Assembly: GCA_018830745.1 (NCBI GenBank)
Contig: JAHJRU010000069.1
Location: forward strand, 1-5,339
Reading direction: 5' to 3'
DNA: 5,339 nt
Origin: Chloroflexota bacterium
GTDB taxonomy: Bacteria > Chloroflexota > Dehalococcoidia > Dehalococcoidales > JAHJRU01
Part shown: in pieces, positions 1-5,339 of the stretch
Numbering within the stretch: position 1 is the stretch's first letter
How the letters are laid out: every line of letters starts with the position of its first letter
Position numbers and translations under genes: made by a program
Notes under the pieces: model-generated
Database searches by the model: none
Seen by the model: only the letters and a program-made list of their open reading frames with translations
Told to the model about the DNA's origin: nothing

Positions 1-56
1 AGAAAACATAGGCAGTCTATCTCATCAACAAACCTCATGGAAGTCGTATACTATGA

Positions 57-68
57 ATTCCATGGAAT
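57..68. promoter_or_regulatory. 12-bp perfect palindrome upstream of the TRAP operon, possible operator
   Basis: ATTCCATGGAAT is a perfect inverted repeat centred about 52 bases before the TAXI gene start. A TATACT hexamer at 47-52 sits just upstream and could be a -10 element, in which case the palindrome would cover the transcription start. No convincing -35 hexamer is visible at the right distance. The palindrome is seen directly; a role as regulator-binding site is inference. Confidence 0.25.
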
Positions 69-101
69 CTTTTTGTATGTTCTGGGTTTGAAATAATGTT
101 G

Positions 102-108
102 AAAGGAG
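102..108 (+). promoter_or_regulatory. Strong Shine-Dalgarno site of the TAXI binding protein gene
   Basis: AAAGGAG lies six bases upstream of the ATG at 115. It is the best ribosome binding site in the window and fixes the start. It is clearly stronger than anything in front of the permease, which fits binding proteins being made in excess over their membrane partners. Confidence 0.8.
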
Positions 109-114
109 AAAATC

Positions 115-1272
115 ATGAAAACGATATTTATTATTGCTAGTATGGTTATGGTCTTGTCCCTGTTAGCCTTGGGTTTTAGTTGTGCTCAACCTACGCCAGC
201 CCCTGCACCGGCCCCGGCACCGGCACCGGCACCCAAACCAGCGCCTGCTCCGGCACCTAAACCAGCTCCAGCACCGAAGCCCGCACCAGCACCTGCTCCA
301 GTTGTACCCAGCAACCTGGCAGTTGGCACCAAGTTTATGCCGTCAACAACCTATACCATTGGGGTGGCTGTAGTTAAGGTAATAAGTAAACATGTTGAAG
401 GGGTGACTGCTCACGCCGCTTCATACGCTACAGACTCCTATTTTGCCGATGGGTTTGCTAAGGGGCTTATCCATCTTGGTATCGGCACTAGCCATACCAC
501 CGTGATGCAGGTCCACGGCCTGGATAAGTGGAAGGGTCACGGCTCAGCACCGATGCGATTGATTGCTACAGGTCCCCCGTACTTCCTCGGGGTGCTGGCT
601 AATCCTAACTCTGGCATAAACACCCCTGCCGACCTGAAAGGAAAGAAGTGGATGGTTATCCGCCCCGGCTCAGTCCTGTTAAGGGATGTGGCTGATGCAA
701 CTCTGCATGGCTATGGTCTCACCAAGGATAACGTTAACGTAATGGAACATTCCAGCTCAGCGGAATTCGTCGCCGCCATGAAAGAAGGCCGGGTTGATGC
801 CATGGGCTGGCCCTATACAAAGGCAGCTCCATGGGTGGAGGAACTGGCAACGCAGGGTAAGGTAGCCTTCGTCAGCGATGCTCCGGAAGCTCTTGCGAAA
901 ATAACCGAGGCGTACCCGATGTTCTCCGTTATGACCCTCCCGGCAGGCACTTATAAGGGCCAGGACAAGGACCAGACAACCTACGGCATACTGCAGACCC
1001 TGGACGTTCATGCCGATTTGCCCGCAGACCTGGTTTACGCTATCACCGCCGCCCTCTATGATAACTTCGAGGAATGGAGTGGCTATCATGCGGACATTAA
1101 GGACTTCGCCCTGCCCGGTGCTATCGATGCCGGTAAAATAGGCATACCGGTACATGATGGAGCCATCCAGTATTACAAGGAGAAAGGCCTCTGGACGGCG
1201 GAACACGAAGCCAGACAGAAAGCCCTACTGGAAAAAGTGAAGGCGTTAGGACCATACAAGCCACTCACTTAA
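115..1272 (+). CDS. TAXI-family TRAP transporter solute-binding lipoprotein
   Basis: This 385-residue protein is the extracytoplasmic substrate-binding component of a TRAP transporter of the TAXI class; it captures a solute outside the membrane and hands it to the permease encoded next. Residues 1-22 form a signal peptide (Lys2, then a hydrophobic core), and Cys23 is the likely lipidation site (LGFS|C, with Gly rather than Leu at -3). Residues 26-62 are a Pro-Ala linker with Lys at 41, 49 and 55, a tether holding the domain off the membrane. The globular TAXI domain spans about 68-380. It is recognised by the early VVKVISKHVEGV region, the 'ADGFAKGLIHLGI' segment and the C-terminal 'IPVHDGAIQYYKEKGLW' stretch, which matches the family's P-x-H-x-GA-x-x-YY-x-E-x-G pattern. 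The start is supported by AAAGGAG at 102-108, six bases before ATG. The substrate cannot be read from sequence; characterised TAXI proteins bind glutamate or 2-oxoglutarate-like acids. Family assignment is firm, ligand unknown. Confidence 0.93.
   Translation: MKTIFIIASMVMVLSLLALGFSCAQPTPAPAPAPAPAPAPKPAPAPAPKPAPAPKPAPAPAPVVPSNLAVGTKFMPSTTYTIGVAVVKVISKHVEGVTAHAASYATDSYFADGFAKGLIHLGIGTSHTTVMQVHGLDKWKGHGSAPMRLIATGPPYFLGVLANPNSGINTPADLKGKKWMVIRPGSVLLRDVADATLHGYGLTKDNVNVMEHSSSAEFVAAMKEGRVDAMGWPYTKAAPWVEELATQGKVAFVSDAPEALAKITEAYPMFSVMTLPAGTYKGQDKDQTTYGILQTLDVHADLPADLVYAITAALYDNFEEWSGYHADIKDFALPGAIDAGKIGIPVHDGAIQYYKEKGLWTAEHEARQKALLEKVKALGPYKPLT
190..300 (+). repeat. Low-complexity Pro-Ala codon repeat encoding the lipoprotein linker
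   Basis: The DNA is an imperfect six-base repeat of CC(N)GC(N) type, encoding alternating Pro and Ala with three Lys insertions at codons 41, 49 and 55. Third-position bases vary (CCA, CCG, CCT, CCC; GCA, GCC, GCT, GCG), so it is not a pure tandem repeat but has been kept at the protein level. The Lys-Pro spacing (8 then 6 residues) suggests growth by duplication of short KPAPAP(AP) units. Such tracts are common tethers in bacterial lipoproteins. Confidence 0.85.
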
Positions 1273-1320
1273 ATTTATCACGGGTAACGCAATGGGCTAT
1301 GCCTGGGGTGGGACCAGATT

Positions 1321-1335
1321 CGCCCGTCCCGGGCG
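1321..1335 (+). terminator. GC-rich intercistronic hairpin between binding protein and permease genes
   Basis: CGCCCG and CGGGCG form a perfect 6-bp stem around a TCC loop, about 50 bases after the TAXI stop. It is not followed by a T tract, so it is at best a partial or factor-dependent terminator, or a hairpin protecting the upstream mRNA from 3' decay. A competing 5-bp pairing exists between GGGAC (1310-1314) and GTCCC (1326-1330), which shares bases with the first stem. Either role would lower permease output relative to binding protein. The pairing is visible; the function is inferred. Confidence 0.35.
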
Positions 1336-1395
1336 TAGTTCTGCTGACTTAATATGACCGAAACCAGGGAATATTAAAGGAATCATATAGCTAGA

Positions 1396-1455
1396 ATGAC
1401 CACCACAGACCCTGTTCCTGGAGAAGCGCCCGAAGAGAAGATAGCACGGAAATGA
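1396..1455 (+). CDS. 19-codon leader or detached N-terminal tail of the TRAP permease
   Basis: A short frame, MTTTDPVPGEAPEEKIARK then TGA, ends by overlapping the permease ATG (ATGA at 1452-1455). AAAGGA at 1376-1381 lies 14 bases before its ATG, a rather long spacing. Fused TAXI-type permeases usually begin with an acidic, Glu-rich and then basic cytoplasmic tail before the first membrane helix. This peptide (GEAPEEK-IARK) has exactly that character, and the annotated permease lacks such a tail. Two readings fit: a translated leader that couples initiation of the permease by stop-start overlap, or the genuine N-terminus put out of frame by a one-base change. No in-frame start exists upstream in the permease frame, because a TAG stands at 1392. 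The peptide may also be chance, given its size. Confidence 0.35.
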   Translation: MTTTDPVPGEAPEEKIARK

Positions 1456-3407
1456 CCAGTTTCGGTTTGTCCGACACGGCCAGAAAAAAGATGGCAACCG
1501 TAGTTGCCGTGTCCATGTCCATTTATGCCGTCATGTATGTCGGTCGCATATTTGACGCCATGGGCATGTTCATCCCTCAGCTAGCCCACCGTTCCCTCTT
1601 TCTGGCATTCCTGCTGACCCTCTGCTTCCTCTTTTTGCCGATTAAAGGCAGTAAACCAAAAAACGGCCTGCCATGGTATGACATCCTGATAATACTGATA
1701 GCCATAGCCGGGCCAATCTATAACTTCTTCGCCTGGAAGGGAAACGCCGAACGTTACGCTTACCAGGACTTATACCTTTTTGAAATAGTATTTGCCTTTA
1801 CTACTATTATTGCCGTATTAGAGGCCACGCGGAGATCTCTTGGTCCAGCCATGCCCCTTATAGCTCTCCTCTTCCTGCTTCACATGTTCTTTGGCAACCT
1901 CATCCCCGGGGTCTTTCAGGTGCATCAGGTCACCATTGTCGCTGTCGCCAATGCTTTCGTCTACCACGACGCAGGTGTTTACGGAGTAGCTCTGGGCGTT
2001 GCCGCCACCGTCATCGTAATGTTCATTATATTCAGCCAGTTCATGTTTGCCACCGGTGCCGGGGACTTCATGATTAAAATGGCGCTAAGCCTCTTCGGGC
2101 ATGTAAGAGGGGGTCCGGCCAAGGTGGCAGTAGTTGCCAGTGGCTTTATGGGAATGCTCTCAGGCGCCACCACGGCCAACATCGCCTCCACCGGTGTATT
2201 CACCATCCCACTGATGAAAAAGACCGGCTATACACCGGAGTTTGCCGGAGCGGTAGAGACAGTGGCGTCCAATGGCGGGCAGATTATGCCCCCCGTTATG
2301 GGACTGGTGGCTTTTGTCATGGCGCAATGGCTGGGCGTTAAATACTGGAGCATTGCTCTTGTTTCCTTTATCCCGGCTTTTCTCTACTTTATTGCCGTGT
2401 TCATCATGGTTGACTCCGAAGCAGCCAGGGTGGGTCTGCGCGGTATGCCACGCAGCGAGTGCCCGCCGATAATCCAAACAGTAAAGGATGGATGGATATT
2501 TCTCATTCCGCTTTTTTTACTTGTTTTCCTCCTGGGAGCACTTCAATACACCCCGGAGTCGTCGGTCCTGTATGCCACGATGGCATTGATACTGCTCAGC
2601 GCCATTAAATGGGCAGCCGTAGTCCCCAGAAGCACAGCAGTTAACCTTCAGGGTTCAACTCAGGCTGCCGTGCGAACGGGTATGAAGGGACTAAGGGGTG
2701 GTGGGGAAGGTATGATTATACCCGGCATTGCCTGCGCCTGCGCCGGAATAATCATCGGTGCGCTATCGATTACTCAGATAGGGATTGTCCTCTCCGATGC
2801 CGCCGTAGCCCTGGCTGGAGATAACCTGCTGATATTACTGGCACTAGCCGCATTTGCCTGCTTCATCCTGGGCATGGGTATGAGTTCGTTACCGGCATAT
2901 ATACTGGTAGTTATTGTCGTCGCTCCAGCGCTGCTTAAATTCGGCGTGCCACCCCTGTCTTCTCACCTGTTCATCTTCTGGTTCGCCATTGTTTCCTTCA
3001 TCACCCCACCGGTCGCCATCGGCGCCTACGTAGCCGCCGGAATTGCCGGCGGCAGCCCCATGAGAACAGGCTTGATAGCGGCCAGACTGGGGTTCTGTAC
3101 CTATGCCTTGCCTTTTATGTTTGTGTATAATCCTGCCCTGATACTTCAGGGCTCACCCGGGGATATAATTCTTGCGGTGGTAATCAGCCTGATTGGGGTA
3201 GCTCTCATCTCCTGGGGCATCGGCGGCTACTTCTTAACGCGGGAAAACCTGCCGCAGCAGCTACTGCTTCTGGCTGCCGGCATCCTGTTTATAACCATGC
3301 AAACACCAACGGTTATCATAGGACTAATACTGGGCACCATAGTTACCACCTGGCAAATACGAACATTACTCCAGAGAAGAGATGCCCTCAAGCAGCCCCC
3401 GACGTAA
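1452..3407 (+). CDS. TRAP transporter fused permease (DctQM, 4TM/12TM type, TAXI partner)
   Basis: This 651-residue integral membrane protein is the ion-gradient-driven permease for the TAXI protein encoded upstream. The small (DctQ-like) and large (DctM-like) subunits are joined in one chain, as is usual for TAXI systems. Residues about 14-125 hold roughly four hydrophobic helices of the DctQ-like part. From L130-GPAMP onward is the DctM domain with its repeated halves. The first half contains SGATTANIASTG (237-248) and GGQIMPPVMG (275-284). The second half contains GMGMSSLPAYI (474-484) and FITPPVAIGAY (516-526). These conserved re-entrant hairpin regions shape the substrate and sodium sites in this family. 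A hydrophobic C-terminal extension (about 565-640) is typical of fused forms. ATG 1452 is the only reasonable start in frame; the ribosome site is weak (GAAGAGAAG at 1432-1440) and the start overlaps the stop of a 19-codon frame. The protein begins close to its first helix, so its cytoplasmic tail seems short. Confidence 0.93.
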   Translation: MTSFGLSDTARKKMATVVAVSMSIYAVMYVGRIFDAMGMFIPQLAHRSLFLAFLLTLCFLFLPIKGSKPKNGLPWYDILIILIAIAGPIYNFFAWKGNAERYAYQDLYLFEIVFAFTTIIAVLEATRRSLGPAMPLIALLFLLHMFFGNLIPGVFQVHQVTIVAVANAFVYHDAGVYGVALGVAATVIVMFIIFSQFMFATGAGDFMIKMALSLFGHVRGGPAKVAVVASGFMGMLSGATTANIASTGVFTIPLMKKTGYTPEFAGAVETVASNGGQIMPPVMGLVAFVMAQWLGVKYWSIALVSFIPAFLYFIAVFIMVDSEAARVGLRGMPRSECPPIIQTVKDGWIFLIPLFLLVFLLGALQYTPESSVLYATMALILLSAIKWAAVVPRSTAVNLQGSTQAAVRTGMKGLRGGGEGMIIPGIACACAGIIIGALSITQIGIVLSDAAVALAGDNLLILLALAAFACFILGMGMSSLPAYILVVIVVAPALLKFGVPPLSSHLFIFWFAIVSFITPPVAIGAYVAAGIAGGSPMRTGLIAARLGFCTYALPFMFVYNPALILQGSPGDIILAVVISLIGVALISWGIGGYFLTRENLPQQLLLLAAGILFITMQTPTVIIGLILGTIVTTWQIRTLLQRRDALKQPPT

Positions 3408-3423
3408 TTCTACGACTAACAGG

Positions 3424-3448
3424 CTTATTGTCGCCATCAACCAATAAG
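3424..3448 (+). terminator. Weak hairpin after the TRAP permease gene
   Basis: CTTATTG (3424-3430) pairs with CAATAAG (3442-3448) across an 11-base loop, 16 bases after the permease stop. Two more pairs are possible beyond one mismatch. It is AT-rich and lacks a following T tract, so it is a poor intrinsic terminator. I list it because it is the only symmetric element in the gap that could end the TRAP transcript. Confidence 0.2.
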
Positions 3449-3563
3449 GCTTATCTCAGCAATACCTTCAACCACGAACCCTTCACCAATACCAGTTCCA
3501 GCAAAACCCACTGAGTTGAAGTTCGCTACCTTCACTCCGGCAACGCATCACCTTAACAAGAAT

Positions 3564-3656
3564 GTCGTCTTCACTGGAGAGGTAGTTAATATTCCCATCG
3601 TTGCGGGCACGTTATGCATCGTGGGAGGCATATCACTTTTGGTGACCAGCAAATGA
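3564..3656 (+). pseudogene. Remnant of an EamA (DMT) domain, C-terminal end only
   Basis: The frame ending at TGA 3654-3656 reads VVFTGEVVNIPIVAG, then TLCIVGGISLLVTSK. This matches the end of an EamA domain: F-x-G-E, a turn of fixed length, then a final glycine-rich helix. The intact EamA protein just downstream ends FLGQLEKITMRIVVG followed by TIAVVAGIALVIIG, which aligns well. Upstream the frame stays open to a TAA at 3417-3419, but the translation there is rich in Pro, Thr and His, has no membrane helices and no ATG (only TTG at 3516). Four of the expected five helices are therefore missing. The stop overlaps the next start as ATGA. I infer either the first half of a two-domain DMT permease after a 5' deletion and a linker frameshift, or the tail of a former separate partner gene. 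Confidence 0.55.
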
Positions 3657-4102
3657 GTAGAAGAGGCCTTATTATTGGAACTGCTTTCTCTATTGGTGCT
3701 GCCCTGGCTTGGGGCGTCACCGCTGTGCTGACCAGACAAAGCCTTGGTGGGCTGACACCACCTTTGACCGGTGCCACGGTAGCGCTGCTCTCGGGAACTT
3801 TGATACTCGGGGCTATTTCAATAAAAGCCCGCGAGCCCGACTTGAAACGGAAGAAAAGGGCAATAGGGTTATTTGTGATAGCAGGAGCAGCGGCAGGCTC
3901 GGCAGTCACGATGTACTTTTTCGCCTTAAGCATGGCTCCGGTGGCCATAATAGCTCCAATCGCTTACAGCTATCCCATGTTTGCCCTTTTACTTTCTTAC
4001 CTCTTTCTCGGTCAATTAGAAAAGATAACCATGCGCATAGTCGTGGGCACCATTGCCGTCGTGGCGGGTATCGCCCTGGTCATAATTGGGCAGGCTACCT
4101 AG
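3653..4102 (+). CDS. Single-domain EamA/DMT-superfamily membrane transporter
   Basis: This 149-residue protein has one EamA domain with five hydrophobic helices, roughly residues 6-26, 36-57, 71-92, 95-117 and 127-146. A basic loop (KRKKR, 65-69) lies between helices 2 and 3. The APIAYSYPMFALLLSYLFLG stretch (101-120) is the family signature before the last helix, though the usual LGE is LGQ here (119-121). DMT permeases move small metabolites or amino acids; the substrate cannot be told. Most EamA proteins are about 300 residues with two such domains, so this is half-size and would need to dimerise. I choose ATG 3653 over ATG 3614 because 3614-3652 in this frame gives a polar, non-family sequence, while the same bases in another frame encode the remnant EamA tail. 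GGTGA at 3641-3645 is a weak ribosome site. It may be the surviving half of a broken two-domain gene rather than a working protein. Confidence 0.7.
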   Translation: MSRRGLIIGTAFSIGAALAWGVTAVLTRQSLGGLTPPLTGATVALLSGTLILGAISIKAREPDLKRKKRAIGLFVIAGAAAGSAVTMYFFALSMAPVAIIAPIAYSYPMFALLLSYLFLGQLEKITMRIVVGTIAVVAGIALVIIGQAT

Positions 4103-4306
4103 CCTGTCTATCAGGAGAAAGAATCTGCCTGGAAGGCGTGACATTTAGCACATCTTATTAAGTCCAGCGCGTGATAGTAGCCTCACAACCGCCATGCGGG
4201 GAAATTTCAATATTACCCGGCGAAGTGAAATACGGGGCTTGTACTCACAGCTATTCGCCCTTCCGATTTAATGTTAATTAATACGAATGCTAGAACCGTT
4301 AATGGT
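4103..4306. other. Convergent intergenic region with no recognised element
   Basis: This 204-bp stretch separates the ends of the EamA and MsrQ genes. I see no open frame with coding character, no tRNA-like fold and no hairpin followed by a T tract on either strand. Small palindromes such as TTAATTAA near 4275 and GAAATTTC near 4201 are AT-rich and unremarkable. Confidence 0.5.
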
Positions 4307-4930
4307 TTATGGTGTTGTTCTGTTTAGCCATTTGAAGTGCCGGGTGGCAAAATTCCTGGCCAGAGGCAGGCGGATAGCCAGTAATATAACCAGTACTCCT
4401 CCGTAAATAAGTGGCAGACTGATATCTACCCTGGTGAGCCAGATGTAATGGACTATCGCTATGGTAGCTGCCAGGTAGACCAGCCAATGCAGTCTCTGCC
4501 AGTTCTTGCCCAGCCTCTGTCTAAAGCGCTTGATTGATGTGATGGCGAGCAGCAATAGCAGTATGAAAGATGCAAAACCCATTACAGCATATCGCTTCTC
4601 AAAGAGGTCCTCCCGGATTAGGGCAAAGTTGAAGCTGTAATCTATGCCGATAAAATTAATGAAATGCAGTAGAGCGTAAGCGAAGGCGTAGATGCCCAAG
4701 GGGCGGCGCAGTAATAATACTGGTTTGTAGCCGGTAAGGATATAAACGGGTGTGCAGGCGAGTGAGAGCATTAATAAATTTATGGCTAACGCGCCGGTAC
4801 GGAGTTGGATTTCTCGGATAGGATTGGCGGTCAGATTACCCTGTGTGAAATCCCAGAGGAGTACAGCAAGCGGCAATAACGCGGCGATGTGTATTACTAT
4901 CCGTATTATGGTTATCTGACGATTACTCAT
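4307..4930 (-). CDS. msrQ: MsrQ, heme-binding membrane subunit of the MsrPQ methionine sulfoxide reductase
   Basis: This 207-residue membrane protein (formerly YedZ) carries electrons from the quinone pool or a cytoplasmic flavin reductase through heme b to MsrP outside the membrane, where oxidised Met in exported proteins is repaired. It is close in length to E. coli MsrQ (211 residues) and keeps the family landmarks: NPIREIQLRTGALAI (36-50), LRRPLGIYAFAYALLHF (74-90), GIDY and the LIREDLFEKRY segment (95-98, 104-114), and AITSIKRF-RQRLGKNWQRLHWLVYL (129-153). His89, His148 and His161 correspond to the heme-ligand histidines H91, H151 and H164 of the E. coli protein. Six hydrophobic helices are visible. 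It is read leftward, downstream of msrP, with ATG 4930-4928 sharing one base with the msrP stop (TGATG); there is no strong ribosome site, so translational coupling is likely. A TTG one codon earlier (4933) is possible but less attractive. Confidence 0.93.
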   Translation of the reverse strand: MSNRQITIIRIVIHIAALLPLAVLLWDFTQGNLTANPIREIQLRTGALAINLLMLSLACTPVYILTGYKPVLLLRRPLGIYAFAYALLHFINFIGIDYSFNFALIREDLFEKRYAVMGFASFILLLLLAITSIKRFRQRLGKNWQRLHWLVYLAATIAIVHYIWLTRVDISLPLIYGGVLVILLAIRLPLARNFATRHFKWLNRTTP

Positions 4931-5339
4931 CAATAGAATTTTGTCAGGTCCATTCCTTCGTATAACGGTGCCACCTGGTCATAACCGTTAAACATAAGTG
5001 TAGGCTTTCGTCCGAGTTCACCGATGCGGCGCTCGCTGGATTGAGACCAGCGGGGATGGCCTACATTTGGATTAACATTGGCATAAAAACCGTATTCATC
5101 AGGGGCCAGTGTCGACCAGAAATTAGACGGCATCTCTGCCGTGAGGTCGATATTCATGATAGATTTAGCACTCTTAAAGCCGTATTTCCAGGGTAAGACC
5201 AGGCGGATGGGCGCACCATCCTGCGGGGGAAGGGGTTTACCGTAGAGTCCGGTAGCCATTATGGTCAGGTCATGCATTGCCTCATCCAGACGTAGAGCCT
5301 CGAAATATGGAAAGGGTAAAGACCTGTCGCCAGGCATCT
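4930..5339 (-). CDS. msrP: MsrP, molybdopterin catalytic subunit of methionine sulfoxide reductase (C-terminal part)
   Basis: Partial gene, cut by the right edge of the window; about 136 C-terminal codons are present of a protein usually near 320-335 residues. MsrP (formerly YedY) reduces methionine sulfoxide in exported proteins using a molybdenum-molybdopterin cofactor and electrons from MsrQ. Segments match E. coli MsrP closely: EALRLDEAM, the [22 protein letters not shown] core, the KSIMNIDLT strand, [22 protein letters not shown], the [19 protein letters not shown] region and the terminal LYEGMDL. The Tat signal peptide and the cysteine that ligates Mo lie outside the window, so activity cannot be judged. 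The first Met of the visible part (5337) is internal and is not the start. Its TGA at 4932-4930 overlaps the msrQ ATG, placing both genes in one operon read leftward. Confidence 0.93.
   Translation of the reverse strand, partial: MPGDRSLPFPYFEALRLDEAMHDLTIMATGLYGKPLPPQDGAPIRLVLPWKYGFKSAKSIMNIDLTAEMPSNFWSTLAPDEYGFYANVNPNVGHPRWSQSSERRIGELGRKPTLMFNGYDQVAPLYEGMDLTKFY

Noticed and set aside
182..373. 63-residue plus-strand frame rich in Arg, His and Gln
   Set aside because: It is the shifted reading of the Pro-Ala repeat within the TAXI gene; the composition is a by-product of the repeat.
757..1206. 149-codon minus-strand frame
   Set aside because: It lies wholly inside the TAXI domain coding region opposite well-conserved codons and has no recognisable domain.
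1354..1377. Seven-codon frame MTETREY in the spacer
   Set aside because: Too short to judge and without a ribosome site; probably chance.
1297..1497. 66-codon minus-strand frame across the spacer and permease start
   Set aside because: Cysteine/arginine/tryptophan-rich composition, no ribosome site and no family resemblance; an antisense shadow.
2160..2477. 105-codon minus-strand frame
   Set aside because: Antisense to the most conserved part of the DctM domain; His/Gly-rich shadow sequence.
3614..3652. Upstream ATG 3614 as the EamA start
   Set aside because: The extra 13 residues are polar and unlike the family, and the same bases encode an EamA-like tail in another frame that ends exactly at ATG 3653.
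3586..3948. 120-codon minus-strand frame
   Set aside because: It is antisense to the EamA gene; its Pro/Ala/Ile content mirrors the hydrophobic codons of the real gene.
3709..4161. 150-codon plus-strand frame
   Set aside because: Overlaps the EamA gene in another frame, with a polar His/Arg/Ser-rich product and no domain; the EamA frame has clear membrane helices.
4298..4311. AACC-GGTT inverted repeat beyond the end of msrQ as a terminator
   Set aside because: Only four paired bases and no T tract in either direction; not convincing.
4931..4933. TTG start for MsrQ one codon before the ATG
   Set aside because: ATG 4930 is adjacent, gives the standard TGATG coupling with msrP, and no ribosome site favours TTG.

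Overview
The window carries two unrelated gene sets facing each other, with a probable broken gene between them. Base composition is moderate (about 50% G+C by eye). There is no rRNA, tRNA, CRISPR array or transposase. The first gene encodes a lipoprotein whose signal peptide ends in a Cys-Ala-Gln motif and runs into a long Pro-Ala-(Lys) linker. That style is common in Chloroflexota, especially uncultured Dehalococcoidia-like lineages. A subsurface or sediment Chloroflexota bacterium is therefore my best guess, but it rests on style rather than on a marker gene.

Left block (1-3407, + strand): a two-gene TRAP transporter of the TAXI class. A lipid-anchored TAXI solute-binding protein (115-1272) is followed, after a 179-bp spacer with a compact GC hairpin, by a 651-residue fused DctQM-type membrane permease (1452-3407). 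A 19-codon reading frame just before the permease (1396-1455) overlaps its start as ATGA and resembles the missing N-terminal cytoplasmic tail of such permeases. Together these proteins would import a small, probably carboxylated solute using an ion gradient.

Middle (3408-4102, + strand): a single-domain EamA/DMT membrane protein of 149 residues (3653-4102). Immediately upstream, overlapping by ATGA, is a fragment of about 30 codons (3564-3656) that reads like the end of another EamA domain. The simplest reading is a two-domain (10-TM) DMT permease that lost most of its first half and was frame-shifted at the inter-domain linker. The DNA between the permease and this fragment looks mostly non-coding.

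Right block (4307-5339, - strand): the msrPQ methionine sulfoxide reductase pair, read leftward. The C-terminal 136 or so codons of MsrP (molybdopterin catalytic subunit) enter from the right edge. Complete MsrQ (heme b membrane subunit) follows with a 1-nt TGATG overlap. MsrQ passes electrons from the membrane to MsrP, which repairs oxidised methionine in exported proteins. The MsrPQ and EamA genes converge on a 204-bp intergenic stretch (4103-4306) in which I see no gene and no convincing terminator.

I found no clear previously undescribed system. The points most worth a second look are the split reading frames upstream of the TRAP permease and at the EamA gene.
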